Notes under the pieces: generated by a model | Told to the model about the DNA's origin: nothing | What the model saw: only the letters and a program-made list of their open reading frames with translations | The model's database searches: none | Made by a program: the position numbers and the translations under genes | Part shown: positions 26,173 to 35,048 of the stretch, in pieces | Numbering within the stretch: position 1 is the first letter of the stretch | Layout: every line of letters begins with the position of its first letter | From: Qipengyuania sp. JC766 | Lineage (GTDB): Bacteria; Pseudomonadota; Alphaproteobacteria; Sphingomonadales; Sphingomonadaceae | Length of the DNA: 64,000 nt | Assembly (NCBI RefSeq): GCF_040717445.1 | Contig: NZ_JBFEFL010000001.1 | Span: 62,001 to 126,000, forward strand | Direction of reading: 5' to 3'

Positions 26173-27381
26173 TTACTGGTGGTCGAGCATGCCGAGCACG
26201 CGCTTGGCGATGACGTTGTTCTGGATTTCGGTCGATCCGCCGTAGATCGTGGTGGCCTTGCCGTAGAGCCATGCGCGCACGCCCTGCAGTTCGACGGGAC
26301 TGAAGTTGTCGCCTTCCCATCCGAGTCCTTGCAGGCCCATGATCTCGATGGTCAGCTCTGCGCGTTCCTGCCCCAGCTTGGTGCCGAGCTTCTTCAGGGC
26401 CGAGCTGATTTCGGAGACTCCGCCCTGCGCCTTGCTTTCCTCGACCGCGCGGCGTGCGGTGTGGAGGAAGCTGGTCCAGCGGATCTCGAAATCGGCGATC
26501 CGGTCGCGCAAGACGGGGTCGGCCAGCGTACCGTCCTTGCTCACGCGGCCGTACTTCTTCGCGATGTCGGCAAGGCTTGCGCCGGATCGGCTACCGGGCG
26601 CGGCGCCGGACAGGTTGGTCCGCTCGTGCTGCAGCAGTCGCTTGCCGATGGTCCAGCCCTGGCCTTCCTCGCCGACGAGGTTTTCCTTGGGCACCTTCAC
26701 GTCGGTGAAGAAGGTTTCGCAGAACGGGCTGGTGCCGCTGATCATGGTGATCGGGCGCACTTCGACGCCGGGCGAATCCATGTCGATCAGCAGGAAGGAA
26801 ATGCCCTTGTGCTTGTCGCTGCGATCGGTGCGGACGATGGCGAAGCACTTGTCCGCCCACTGGCCGCCACTGGTCCAGGTCTTCTGCCCGTTGACGAGGT
26901 AGTGGTCGCCCTTGTCCTCGGCCATGGTCTGGAGATTGGCGAGGTCGGACCCTGCATTGGGTTCCGAATAGCCCTGGCACCAGCGAATCTCGCCGCGGCA
27001 GATCGGCGGGATATGCTCCTGCTTCTGCGCCTCGCTGCCATACTCCAGTAGCGTGGGGCCGAACATCATCACGCCCATGCCGCCGATCGGGTTGTAAGCG
27101 CCCGCGCGCGCCAGCTCTTCGTTGAGGATCGCGGCCTGCTTTCGCGACAGCCCGCCGCCGCCGTATTCCTTCGGCCATGTGGGCGTGCCCCAGCCGCGGC
27201 CGCCCATCGCTTCGCGCCAGGATTTCTGCGCGGGCGATTCCTTCGTGGCGCCCTCGACCCCGCCCATCGACAGGCCCTTGCCCTTGAGCTCTTCAGGGAA
27301 ATTGTCGGCAATGAATTGCCGCACTTCCTCCCGGAAGAGTTCGGCGCTGTCTCGCGCCTCGGGTTCAATCTGCGTGGCCAT
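26173..27381 (-). CDS. Acyl-CoA dehydrogenase, likely catalytic subunit
   Basis: 402 residues with the full three-domain fold. FAD and substrate segments include CQGYSEPNAGSDLANLQT and VNGQKTWTSGGQWADKCF. The usual C-terminal YEG glutamate reads YGGS, but helix G carries LLQHERTNL, where isovaleryl- and long-chain-type enzymes keep their catalytic Glu, so that residue is the likely base. It oxidises an acyl-CoA to the 2-enoyl-CoA and passes electrons to ETF. It is paired with the 356-residue dehydrogenase downstream and preceded by two transporter genes in the same operon. Confidence 0.9.
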   Translation of the reverse strand: MATQIEPEARDSAELFREEVRQFIADNFPEELKGKGLSMGGVEGATKESPAQKSWREAMGGRGWGTPTWPKEYGGGGLSRKQAAILNEELARAGAYNPIGGMGVMMFGPTLLEYGSEAQKQEHIPPICRGEIRWCQGYSEPNAGSDLANLQTMAEDKGDHYLVNGQKTWTSGGQWADKCFAIVRTDRSDKHKGISFLLIDMDSPGVEVRPITMISGTSPFCETFFTDVKVPKENLVGEEGQGWTIGKRLLQHERTNLSGAAPGSRSGASLADIAKKYGRVSKDGTLADPVLRDRIADFEIRWTSFLHTARRAVEESKAQGGVSEISSALKKLGTKLGQERAELTIEIMGLQGLGWEGDNFSPVELQGVRAWLYGKATTIYGGSTEIQNNVIAKRVLGMLDHQ

Positions 27382-27426
27382 GTGCTGCTCCTCGTTCGGT
27401 CGTTTGCATCGATAGTGTCAGGCGGT

Positions 27427-28902
27427 TCAGGATGCCGGGTCCGGGACCTCGTCGGCATTGACGGCGCTCGCCCGGTCGCGGCGCGCGAGTTCTTCCACAT
27501 TGGCTTCGTGGCTGGCCCGGTCGATCCGGTAGGCGAACAGGAAACCCGCCCCGCCGATGTAGAGGACGATCAGCGTCGGCACGTAGACCAGCGCCAGCAT
27601 GCGCGGAATTTCGGGATCGATCGCGCGCGGATCGGTTCCGGGTACGATCCCGACAAATGCGACCAGAAGCCCGGCGGCGAAAACGCCGAGGCCCGAGGTC
27701 GATTTCTGCATCAGCGTGTTCGCCGCGTAGAACAGGCCTTCGGACCGCCGCCCCGTCGCCAGCTGGCTCTCCTCCACGATGTCGCCGATCATGGCATGGG
27801 TCAGTACCGCCGACGAGACACCGCACAGCTGGAACAGCATCGAGAACGCGAAGACGGCAGCGACCAGGGCCGGATCGCCGTTCTCCGGCATAAGGCCGGC
27901 AAAGCGCAGCAGGTAGGGCGCACTGGCAAAGATCACGGCGAAGATGGCCAGGTAGAACGCCGCATTGCGCTTGCCCAGCCACTTGGAGACGATCGGGGCG
28001 AGGAACAGCGCGAGAAACGCACCCGCCAGCGAGTCCACGGTCAGGACGGCCAGCTGCGCCGAGTTGAAGCCCCAGAAATAGGTGCCGAAATAGATGTTGA
28101 GTGCCGAGGTCATGCCCACGGACGTGTATTTGAGGACGCCGAAGGCCAGGATCGCGAGAAAGCCCTTGTTCGAGAAGGTGCGCCCCATCTGGCCCAGTGT
28201 CTTCATCGGGCCGACCTTCTCGCGCGCAGGTGGCATCTTGAAATACTTGACCCGGTGCAGCGTCCCGAAGCTGGAAAGCAGGATCGCGGCCAGCATCAGG
28301 ATTGCACCCCAGATCGCGAAGGCTTCGTATCCGGCGGGATTCAGCTGCCCGACGGGATATCGATCCGTGGGCGCGAGGAATACGAGCAGCGTCAGGAATG
28401 CCATGCCGACCCCGCCGAGATAGGCGAAGAAATAGCGGTAGCTCGCGATAGAGGTCCGCTCGTCGTAATCGCTGGTCATTTCCGGCGCGAGGGCGGAACT
28501 GGGAATCTCGTAGAAGGTGATGAAGGTCCGCACGCAGCAGCCGATCACCAGGATATACCAGAATATCTGCATGTCGCTCATGCCCGCAGGCGGGAAGAAC
28601 AGCAGCAGCAGGCTGGCCGAGGCGGGCAGGGCGGAGGCAAGCATCAGGGGATGCCGCCGGCCCAGGCGCGTGCGGATCGAATCAGACCACTGGCCGACTA
28701 CGGGATCGGAAATGGCATCCACGACCAAGGCCACGAGGATCGCGAAGGAGACGAGCTCCGCCCGCACACCCACGACCTGGTTGTAATAAAGCAGCAGGAA
28801 GGACCGGAACGCGACGTCCTTGATGCCGTAACCGATCGAGCCGGTGCCGTAGAGCAGCTTGGTTGCGAAGCCGAGTTTGGGTGCTTCGGGGTCGGTGACC
28901 AT
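27427..28902 (-). CDS. GPH-type major facilitator transporter
   Basis: 491 residues with about twelve membrane segments. It belongs to the glycoside-pentoside-hexuronide cation symporter group: the start LLYGTGSIGYGIKDVAFRSF, the SDPVVGQWSDSIRTRLGRRH signature after TM2, and PEMTSDYDERTSIASYRYFF before TM5 are characteristic. GPH proteins import sugars, but members in catabolic clusters also carry other organic anions. It starts nine bases after the homologous gene upstream, so the two are tandem transporters of one operon, set between dehydrogenases. Confidence 0.88.
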   Translation of the reverse strand: MVTDPEAPKLGFATKLLYGTGSIGYGIKDVAFRSFLLLYYNQVVGVRAELVSFAILVALVVDAISDPVVGQWSDSIRTRLGRRHPLMLASALPASASLLLLFFPPAGMSDMQIFWYILVIGCCVRTFITFYEIPSSALAPEMTSDYDERTSIASYRYFFAYLGGVGMAFLTLLVFLAPTDRYPVGQLNPAGYEAFAIWGAILMLAAILLSSFGTLHRVKYFKMPPAREKVGPMKTLGQMGRTFSNKGFLAILAFGVLKYTSVGMTSALNIYFGTYFWGFNSAQLAVLTVDSLAGAFLALFLAPIVSKWLGKRNAAFYLAIFAVIFASAPYLLRFAGLMPENGDPALVAAVFAFSMLFQLCGVSSAVLTHAMIGDIVEESQLATGRRSEGLFYAANTLMQKSTSGLGVFAAGLLVAFVGIVPGTDPRAIDPEIPRMLALVYVPTLIVLYIGGAGFLFAYRIDRASHEANVEELARRDRASAVNADEVPDPAS

Positions 28903-28911
28903 CAGTCGAGC

Positions 28912-30441
28912 CTATCTCGCGGGGGAGCCAAAGGCGCCGTCGCGGATCGTCTGTTCGCGCGCCTGTGCCTCGCGCGCCTTCAGCCGCTCCACATTCTCGC
29001 GGTGCTGTTCTTCGGTGATGGGGTAGAACAGCAGGAAGAGCGCGCCGATCACCCACAGGCCGAGCGAGGCCGGGATGTAATAGGCGATCAGGCTGTCCTC
29101 CATCGCGGGCGTGATCTGCGACAGCTCGGCCTTGGCCGGGAAGTTCGAGAGTTCGAGCACGATGCCTGCCACCATGATGCCGAGGCCTGCCGAACATTGC
29201 TGCATGAAACTGGATGCAGCGAAGAAAACGCCGGCCGTGTGCTGTCCCGTGCGCACCGCATGGTCTTCCACAACGTCCGCCAGCATCGACGACGTGTTGA
29301 TCAGCGAGATCGCGATCATCGCGCCGTAGATCGCGCCGATCACGAACAGGGTCGGCAGCAGCATCGGATCGCCCGGTTGGAAGAACGCGTCGACAAGCGT
29401 CAGGAAAAGGGGCGATATACCCAGCGTGATGCCGACGATGGCCATCACCATCGATGTGTTGCGCTTGCCCAGCCAGCGCGAAAAGCGCGGGGCGAGCGGC
29501 GCAGCCAGCGCGGCCGCGATCAGGCTGTCGAATGTGAGCAGCGCCAGTTCGCTTGCGCCCAGCTTGAAGACGTAAGTGCTGAAATAGACTGTCGTCGCGG
29601 CGTAGAGACCGATGGCGGTATATTTGAACACGCCGAAGCCGAAAATCGCCAGAAAACCGCGATTGCGAAAGGCCGCGAACATCTCCTTGAGATGGGATGT
29701 CGGCGTCGCACCTTCTCCCGGGGCGTCACGCTGTCGCAGGTACGGGACGCGATTCAGGGTTCCGAAGCCGCAGACGAGGATGGCGACGAGGATCAGCGCA
29801 CCGCCGAGCCATGCGAACTTGACGTATCCCTCGGGATTGAGCTGGCCCCGCTCGAATTCGGGCGTAGCGACGAAGAAGACCGCGAGAGAGAAGGCGGTGA
29901 AACCGAACGTACCCAGATAACCGAAGAAATAGCGCAGGCCGAACAGCTTCGTGCGCTCCGAATAATCGTCGGTCATCTCGGGGTTCATGGCACTGGTGGT
30001 GATCTCGAAGGCGCTGATCGACATGCGGGTGAGGGCAGCCAGCGCGAAGATCCAGATCCCCATCTGCATGTCGCTGAGCCCGTCCGGCGGGAACCAGGAC
30101 AGGACGAAGAAGGCAGCGGTGGGGATCGCGCTGCCGAAGATGAAAGGATGGCGCCGCCCGATGCGCGAGCGGGTCATGTCCGACCAGCGGCCGATGAAGG
30201 GATCCGCGACGGCGTCGACCAGCAGGGTCAACGCGATGGCGCCCGATACGATCGCCGCCGGAACGCCCAGCACCTGGTTGTAGAACAGCAGCAGGTAGGT
30301 GGAGAACGCCGCATTCTTGATGCCGTTGGCGATCGCACCCGATCCGTAGGTCAGGCGATTGAGCCGGGTCATCGGCGGCACCGAGACGGCTCCGGAAACT
30401 GCGGCGGAAGCGGGGGCGGGCGGGGCTGCGGTGGTGGCCAT
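28912..30441 (-). CDS. GPH-type major facilitator transporter
   Basis: 509 residues from the ATG at 30441. It is homologous to the next gene: LTYGSGAIANGIKNAAFSTY, ADPFIGRWSDMTRSRIGRRH and PEMTDDYSERTKLFGLRYFF occupy the same positions. The N-terminal about 30 residues are a low-complexity Ala/Pro tail before TM1. It begins five bases after the stop of an acyl-CoA dehydrogenase gene, so co-expression is nearly certain. The frame continues upstream only as a shadow of that gene. Substrate unknown; a carboxylated or glycosylated substrate of the pathway is plausible. Confidence 0.88.
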   Translation of the reverse strand: MATTAAPPAPASAAVSGAVSVPPMTRLNRLTYGSGAIANGIKNAAFSTYLLLFYNQVLGVPAAIVSGAIALTLLVDAVADPFIGRWSDMTRSRIGRRHPFIFGSAIPTAAFFVLSWFPPDGLSDMQMGIWIFALAALTRMSISAFEITTSAMNPEMTDDYSERTKLFGLRYFFGYLGTFGFTAFSLAVFFVATPEFERGQLNPEGYVKFAWLGGALILVAILVCGFGTLNRVPYLRQRDAPGEGATPTSHLKEMFAAFRNRGFLAIFGFGVFKYTAIGLYAATTVYFSTYVFKLGASELALLTFDSLIAAALAAPLAPRFSRWLGKRNTSMVMAIVGITLGISPLFLTLVDAFFQPGDPMLLPTLFVIGAIYGAMIAISLINTSSMLADVVEDHAVRTGQHTAGVFFAASSFMQQCSAGLGIMVAGIVLELSNFPAKAELSQITPAMEDSLIAYYIPASLGLWVIGALFLLFYPITEEQHRENVERLKAREAQAREQTIRDGAFGSPAR

Positions 30442-30446
30442 GCGTG

Positions 30447-31742
30447 CTACTCCGCCGCCTCGAGGATATCCTCGACCGGATCGTACATTTCCTGGGCGCG
30501 GGCGCGCCGCTCGATCAGAGAATAGTCGGGAAAGATCGGATCCTGCACATCGCGGTAGCCGCGCAGGTGCTGCTTCGCGACCGTCACCTTGTGAACTTCG
30601 GTCGGCCCGTCGGCGATGCCCATCACCATCGACCCGACCAGATTGCCCACGAACGGCATCTCGTTCGACACGCCGAGCGAGCCGTGGATATGGATGCAGC
30701 GCTGCGCGATGTCGTGATAGACCTTGGGCATCAGCGCCTTGATCGCCGCGATGTCCTTGCGGACCTTGCGGTAATCCTGGTGCTTGTCGATCATCCACGC
30801 GGTCTTCAGGACGAACAGCTTGAACTGCTCCAGCTCTATGTAGCTGTCCGCGATCTGCATCTGCACACTCTGGTAATCCGCGATGGTCCCGGTGCGCGTC
30901 TTGCGGCTGACCGCCCGGCGGCTCATCGCGTCGAGCAGGCGCTTGCAACTGCCAACGGTGCGCATCGCATGGTGGACACGGCCACCGCCCAGCCGCGTCT
31001 GGGAAATCGCGAAGGCACCGCCGCGCGTACCCAGCAGGTGATCGGCAGGCACGCGAACGTCGGTGTAACGGATGTAGCTCTCCGAACCGTTCTCCTGTCC
31101 GTAGACGCCCACATTCCGGACGATCTCGACGCCGGGCGTATCGACCGGCACGATGAACATGCTCATCCGCTCGTGGCGGGGCGCTTCGGGGTCGGTCACG
31201 GCCATGACGATCAGGAAGTCCGCCCATTTGCCGTTGGTCGAAAACCACTTCTCGCCATTGATCACCCAGCCGTCACCATCCGGCTCGGCGCGAGTGACGA
31301 AGCTGGTGGGGTCGGATCCACCCTGCGGCTCGGTCATCGAGAAGGCGGAAACGATCTCGTTCTGCAGCAGCGGCTCCAGATACCGTGTTTTCTGTTCCGG
31401 TGTACCGTAATGCGCGATGATCTCCGCGTTTCCGGTGTCGGGCGCCTGGCATCCAAAGACGGTCGGCGCAAAGCTCGCGCCGCCCAGAATCTCATTCATT
31501 AGGCCCAGCTTTACTTGGCCGTAACCCTGGCCGCCCAACTCCGGTCCGAGATGGCACGCCCAAAGGCCCTGCGCCTTCACCTCGCGCTGCAACGTACGTA
31601 CCAATTCGTTTCTGCGGGGATTCTTGACGTCGTAGGGATGGATTCCGAGCAGGCCGAGCGGCTCGACCCGTTCGCGCACGAAACCTTCCATCCAGTCCAG
31701 CTTCTCCTGGAAGCCGGGCTCAGTTTGGAAATCCCAGGCCAT
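30447..31742 (-). CDS. Acyl-CoA dehydrogenase (ACAD10/11-like)
   Basis: 431 residues from the ATG at 31742, first gene of the six-gene minus-strand operon. Substrate and FAD motifs FSMTEPQGGSDPTSFVTRAE and INGEKWFSTNGKWADFLIVM are clear. The GGGRVHHAMRTVG segment and the C-terminal ADGPTEVHK, with Asp at the usual catalytic Glu position, place it in the ACAD10/11-like branch rather than the short-chain enzymes. It oxidises an acyl-CoA of unknown structure. The gap upstream is shared with the divergent SLC13-type permease and contains a UUCG-type hairpin. Confidence 0.9.
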   Translation of the reverse strand: MAWDFQTEPGFQEKLDWMEGFVRERVEPLGLLGIHPYDVKNPRRNELVRTLQREVKAQGLWACHLGPELGGQGYGQVKLGLMNEILGGASFAPTVFGCQAPDTGNAEIIAHYGTPEQKTRYLEPLLQNEIVSAFSMTEPQGGSDPTSFVTRAEPDGDGWVINGEKWFSTNGKWADFLIVMAVTDPEAPRHERMSMFIVPVDTPGVEIVRNVGVYGQENGSESYIRYTDVRVPADHLLGTRGGAFAISQTRLGGGRVHHAMRTVGSCKRLLDAMSRRAVSRKTRTGTIADYQSVQMQIADSYIELEQFKLFVLKTAWMIDKHQDYRKVRKDIAAIKALMPKVYHDIAQRCIHIHGSLGVSNEMPFVGNLVGSMVMGIADGPTEVHKVTVAKQHLRGYRDVQDPIFPDYSLIERRARAQEMYDPVEDILEAAE

Positions 31743-31760
31743 TTCGATCTCTCCCGTGCG

Positions 31761-31776
31761 ACGCACTTCGGTGCGT
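31761..31776. promoter_or_regulatory. UUCG-type hairpin in a divergent gap
   Basis: ACGCAC and GTGCGT pair perfectly around TTCG. The hairpin begins 19 bases upstream of the dehydrogenase ATG, in its probable 5' leader. No T run follows on either strand. It could stabilise the leader or mark a protein-binding site. Confidence 0.3.
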
Positions 31777-31925
31777 TCTGGATGGAAGCGTACCTTGTTT
31801 TCTAAAAAGCACAAGGGATCGTATCGGTCATGTTCGGTGGCCCTGCGTGGCGGCGCGGGCGTCGGGTCTCCGAAGGGCTTCGATATCGTATCGCGATCGC
31901 ACCGGAAGCTGCTACGGCGCAGGGT

Positions 31926-33710
31926 ATGCTCGAAACTTTCATAACGGACTATTCGGCCTGGATCGGGCTGGCGCTGCTCGTCGGCCTGTTCGTGCTTTTC
32001 GCCACGGAGCGTTTTCCGCCGGTCACCATCGCGGTCGGCGGCGGCGCCGTCATGCTGCTCCTTGGCTATCTGGAACGCGCGCAGATGGAGCAGGTCTTCG
32101 CCAATCCGGCGCCGATTACCATCGCGGCCATGTTCATCCTGTCCGGCGCGCTGATCCGTACCGGCGTGGTGGAGGCGCTGGCCAGCATCGCGGAGCGCCG
32201 AACCGAACGGCATCCCCGCCGCTCCATCGGCGAACTGCTCGGCGGGACGTTCCTCGCGTCATCGCTGGTGAACAACACGCCGGTGGTCATTATCCTGGTT
32301 CCGGTCATCAAGAAGATAGCGAAGCTTGCCGGGACTACGGCAGGCCGGCTTCTGATCCCTCTGTCCTATCTTTCGATCCTGGGCGGCACGCTGACGCTGA
32401 TCGGCACCTCGACCAACCTGCTCGTTGACGGCGTGGCCCAGCGCGCGGGCGAGCCGGCCTTCGGCATTTTCGAACTGACCGGTGTGGGGCTGGTCGCTGC
32501 CGTGACCGGCATCGCGTTCCTTATCCTGACGGGGCGCTTCCTGCTTCCCGACCGACCGGAAACCGACGCGCGCGAAGGCGGGCGGCCCATGGAGGAACGC
32601 TACTTGACGCAGCTGCGCGTGCAGGAAGATGACGGGGCGATCGGGGAGACGTACGGATCGCTCTCCCAGTTCGGCCGGTCCGGCCTGCGGCTGGTGGGGA
32701 TCGAGCGCGGCGGCCGGGTCCTGCGCGGCGAGCTGAAGGACGAGGTCGTGGAAGAAGGCGATCTTATGCTGATCGCCGCCAACCAGACCGAAATGCTCTC
32801 TCTAGCGGCGAGCCGTGGGCCCGAGCTTGGCCTAGCCATGCGCACCTCTCCCGACCCGAAGCGATCGCGGATCGTGGAAGCCGCGATATCGCCCAGCCAT
32901 CCCACGCTGGGGCGCAAGCTGTCCGAAGTTCCTTTCCTCACCAAGACGGGTGCGCGGATCCTGGGCCTGTCGCGCGCGCGGCACTTTCCCGGACCGACAC
33001 TGGCCGATGCGCGGTTGCGAGCAGCGGACCATTTGCTGATCGAAGGCAGTCCGGCCTGCATTTCGGCGATCGAGAGCAACGTCAACCTGATCAACATCTC
33101 GACGCCGGAGACGCGGCCCTATCGCCGCCTTCGCGCGCCCATCGCTCTGGTGACGATGCTCGGCATCATCGTGCTTGCCGCTCTGGGCGTCTGGACGATC
33201 GAACTGCTGGCCATAACCGGTGTCGCGATCGTCCTGCTGTCGCGCTGCATTGATCCGGAGGAAGCGTGGCGCAGCATCGACGGAAACGTGATCGTGCTGA
33301 TTTTCGGGATGCTGGCGGTCGGGATCGGGCTGGAAGGCGCAGGCACGGTCGACCTGATCGTGAGTGCCGCACTGCCCTATCTGGCGCAGCTTTCGCCGCT
33401 GTTCCTGCTGCTGGCGATCTACTTCCTGACGTCCATCCTGACCGAGACGGTCACCAACAACGCGGTAGCCGTCATCATGACGCCAATCGTGCTGGCACTG
33501 GCAACCGACCTCGGCACGGAGCCGCGACCGCTGCTGTTCGCAGTGATGTTCGCCGCGTCCGCCAGCTTCGCCACGCCGGTCGGATACCAGACAAACACGA
33601 TCGTCTATGCCGCGGGCAATTACCGGTTCTCGGATTTCCTGAAAATCGGCACTGCGATGAACGTGGTTGTAGGTATCGCCACCTGCCTCGCCATCGACGC
33701 GATGGTCTGA
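31926..33710 (+). CDS. SLC13/DASS-type permease with central RCK_C domains
   Basis: 594 residues from the ATG at 31926; no good ribosome binding site is visible and an upstream ATG at 31830 is in frame. The two membrane halves carry DASS signatures: SLVNNTPVVIIL and LIGTSTNLLVDG in the first, and TETVTNNAVAVIMTP with FATPVGYQTNTIVYAAG in the second. Between them (about residues 215-385) are two soluble TrkA_C/RCK_C-like domains (LRLVGIERGGRVLRGELKDE; GARILGLSRARHFPGPTLAD). Such proteins are annotated as sodium-coupled anion (dicarboxylate or sulfate) transporters. It diverges from the dehydrogenase operon, which fits organic-anion import. Confidence 0.87.
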   Translation: MLETFITDYSAWIGLALLVGLFVLFATERFPPVTIAVGGGAVMLLLGYLERAQMEQVFANPAPITIAAMFILSGALIRTGVVEALASIAERRTERHPRRSIGELLGGTFLASSLVNNTPVVIILVPVIKKIAKLAGTTAGRLLIPLSYLSILGGTLTLIGTSTNLLVDGVAQRAGEPAFGIFELTGVGLVAAVTGIAFLILTGRFLLPDRPETDAREGGRPMEERYLTQLRVQEDDGAIGETYGSLSQFGRSGLRLVGIERGGRVLRGELKDEVVEEGDLMLIAANQTEMLSLAASRGPELGLAMRTSPDPKRSRIVEAAISPSHPTLGRKLSEVPFLTKTGARILGLSRARHFPGPTLADARLRAADHLLIEGSPACISAIESNVNLINISTPETRPYRRLRAPIALVTMLGIIVLAALGVWTIELLAITGVAIVLLSRCIDPEEAWRSIDGNVIVLIFGMLAVGIGLEGAGTVDLIVSAALPYLAQLSPLFLLLAIYFLTSILTETVTNNAVAVIMTPIVLALATDLGTEPRPLLFAVMFAASASFATPVGYQTNTIVYAAGNYRFSDFLKIGTAMNVVVGIATCLAIDAMV

Positions 33711-33742
33711 TCGCTCAGCAAGAACGTTCTCACAGATATTGC

Positions 33743-33814
33743 TCAGAAACTGTAGGAAAGGCCGATGAGCGGGACATGCGCGATCTGGTCGGGTGCGGCA
33801 TCCTCGATATCCTG
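33743..33814 (-). other. Read-through tail of the DUF2490 gene beyond an amber codon
   Basis: Past the TAG stop at 33815-33817 the same frame stays open for 23 codons to a TGA at 33743-33745. It would encode QDIEDAAPDQIAHV then PLIGLSYSF, a good final outer-membrane strand ending in Phe. The region therefore looks like the original C-terminus of the gene, cut off by one nonsense codon. Confidence 0.7.
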
Positions 33815-34405
33815 CTAGCGCAGATAGCTGAGGCCGAGCGAGAGGTTTTCGCTGACCGCGTAATCGACGCCCAAGGTCATGCGCAGGCCTGTGAGGCCGG
33901 TATCGCTGCCGGAATTGTTGCCTCGCAGCGTCCAAAACAATTCGGCATCCCCGCCTGCCGACCAGCGACCGTCTTCACTCAGGTCGAAGCCCACGCCGAC
34001 CCTCGGTCGAAGCCTCAGTCCCATCTGATCCGCGTCGTCGACGAACCGCTGTTCGAGGCGGAGCCTGGTCTTCAGCGCGCCGTGGCTGGCAGAGATCTGC
34101 TGGATCGTGCGAACCTCGTTCGATCCGCCGTCATTGATCCGGTATTCGACTGCGCCGCCCAGGGTCGCATTGTCTGCGATGTCCTGCAGCAACCAGGCGC
34201 GAACGTAATAGGTATCGACGCGGCCGTCTTCCTCGGAACGGAAGCGCTGCGCGGTCTCGATTTCTACCGCGGTATCCGCGTCCAGATCGGTTCCGATGGA
34301 CGGGTTGAGCCAGAGCTCGAACGCCTCGTCCTGGGCGAGGGCGGGTGATGCCGGGGCGACTGCAATGGCCGCCCCGGCAAGTAACGATCGCGTGTATCTA
34401 CGCAT
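33815..34405 (-). CDS. DUF2490-like outer-membrane protein, C-terminally truncated
   Basis: 196 residues from the ATG at 34405. A signal peptide (TRSLLAGAAIAVAPASPALAQ) is followed by alternating beta strands typical of a small barrel: AVEIETAQRFR, GRVDTYYVRAWL, ALKTRLRLEQRFVD, DQMGLRLRPRVGVGF. It ends at LSYLR with TAG, although the frame continues to a proper last strand ending SYSF (33743-33814). A CAG-to-TAG change would explain this. As written the protein lacks the C-terminal aromatic needed for efficient outer-membrane insertion and may be non-functional, unless the stop is suppressed or a sequence error. Last gene of the nhaA-alx unit. Confidence 0.75.
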   Translation of the reverse strand: MRRYTRSLLAGAAIAVAPASPALAQDEAFELWLNPSIGTDLDADTAVEIETAQRFRSEEDGRVDTYYVRAWLLQDIADNATLGGAVEYRINDGGSNEVRTIQQISASHGALKTRLRLEQRFVDDADQMGLRLRPRVGVGFDLSEDGRWSAGGDAELFWTLRGNNSGSDTGLTGLRMTLGVDYAVSENLSLGLSYLR

Positions 34406-34428
34406 CGTCAGCTCCGGCGTTAGGCCGT

Positions 34429-35016
34429 TCAACCGCCGGTGTAGGGGATAGTCGACTTGTGCACGACCATCCGAAGCTTGCCTTCCGCGTCGCGGATGTA
34501 GCCGATGGTGTACTCGACCTTCACCTCGTCGCCGCCGGCGGCCGGGGTGAAGTAGTAATTGCCCATCGCCACGGCCATGTGACAAACGTTGTTCGTGATG
34601 CCGGCATTGGCCCAGCGGACCTTGCTCCAGGGACGAATGGCGAAGCCCTTGTCTTCCGGGAAGGTCTCGTTGCCGCCGACGAAATAGGACAGCGCGCCGT
34701 CGAAGGACGGGCGGAACTGTTCCACAGAAGCGAGCGTCGGCTTGAACAGGACGAGGCTCTGATCGTAGGCGTAGAACTCGTTGATGTGGTCGGCGGCGGC
34801 CTTTTCGTAGTCGCCCCCTTCGGAGAAGACCTGTCCGATCCGCACGATCCCCTCGCCCCACGCCCTTTGCGCGGCGACGACCTCCTGTTCGGTAATGCAC
34901 TGCAACTGGGCCTCGGTCGGTTCCAGGCTGCTACCGCTGCCGATGGGGGCGCCCTGTGCATGGGCGACGGCCGGCAGGCCGAGCGAAAGAGCGACTGCTG
35001 CAACAACGTATTTCAT
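34429..35016 (-). CDS. Secreted NTF2-like (CaMKII-association-domain-like) protein
   Basis: 195 residues from the ATG at 35016, with AAGGAG upstream; a longer frame from 35034 would put that site inside the gene. A signal peptide ends AHAQ (about residue 21). The mature part reads AQRAWGEGIVRIGQVF, then FYAYDQSLVLFKPT, GALSYFVGGN, KVRWANAG and VEYTIGYIRDAEGKLRMVVH, the curved-sheet pattern of NTF2-fold proteins. Relatives are often misannotated as phosphoribosyl-AMP cyclohydrolase because of a C-terminal annotation carry-over. Role unknown; placed between alx and the DUF2490 gene, it may take part in an envelope response to pH or cation stress. Confidence 0.72.
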   Translation of the reverse strand: MKYVVAAVALSLGLPAVAHAQGAPIGSGSSLEPTEAQLQCITEQEVVAAQRAWGEGIVRIGQVFSEGGDYEKAAADHINEFYAYDQSLVLFKPTLASVEQFRPSFDGALSYFVGGNETFPEDKGFAIRPWSKVRWANAGITNNVCHMAVAMGNYYFTPAAGGDEVKVEYTIGYIRDAEGKLRMVVHKSTIPYTGG

Positions 35017-35048
35017 TGGCGTATTCTCCTTCATGCTAGTTCAGGTGC

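Noticed and set aside
27316-30525. A 1069-codon open frame on the plus strand
   Set aside because: Lies opposite the two GPH transporters and encodes a charged, low-complexity chain without any motif.
33721-33730. AGAACGTTCT palindrome between the convergent SLC13 and DUF2490 genes
   Set aside because: Ten bases, no T run, no clear role; short palindromes of this kind occur by chance.
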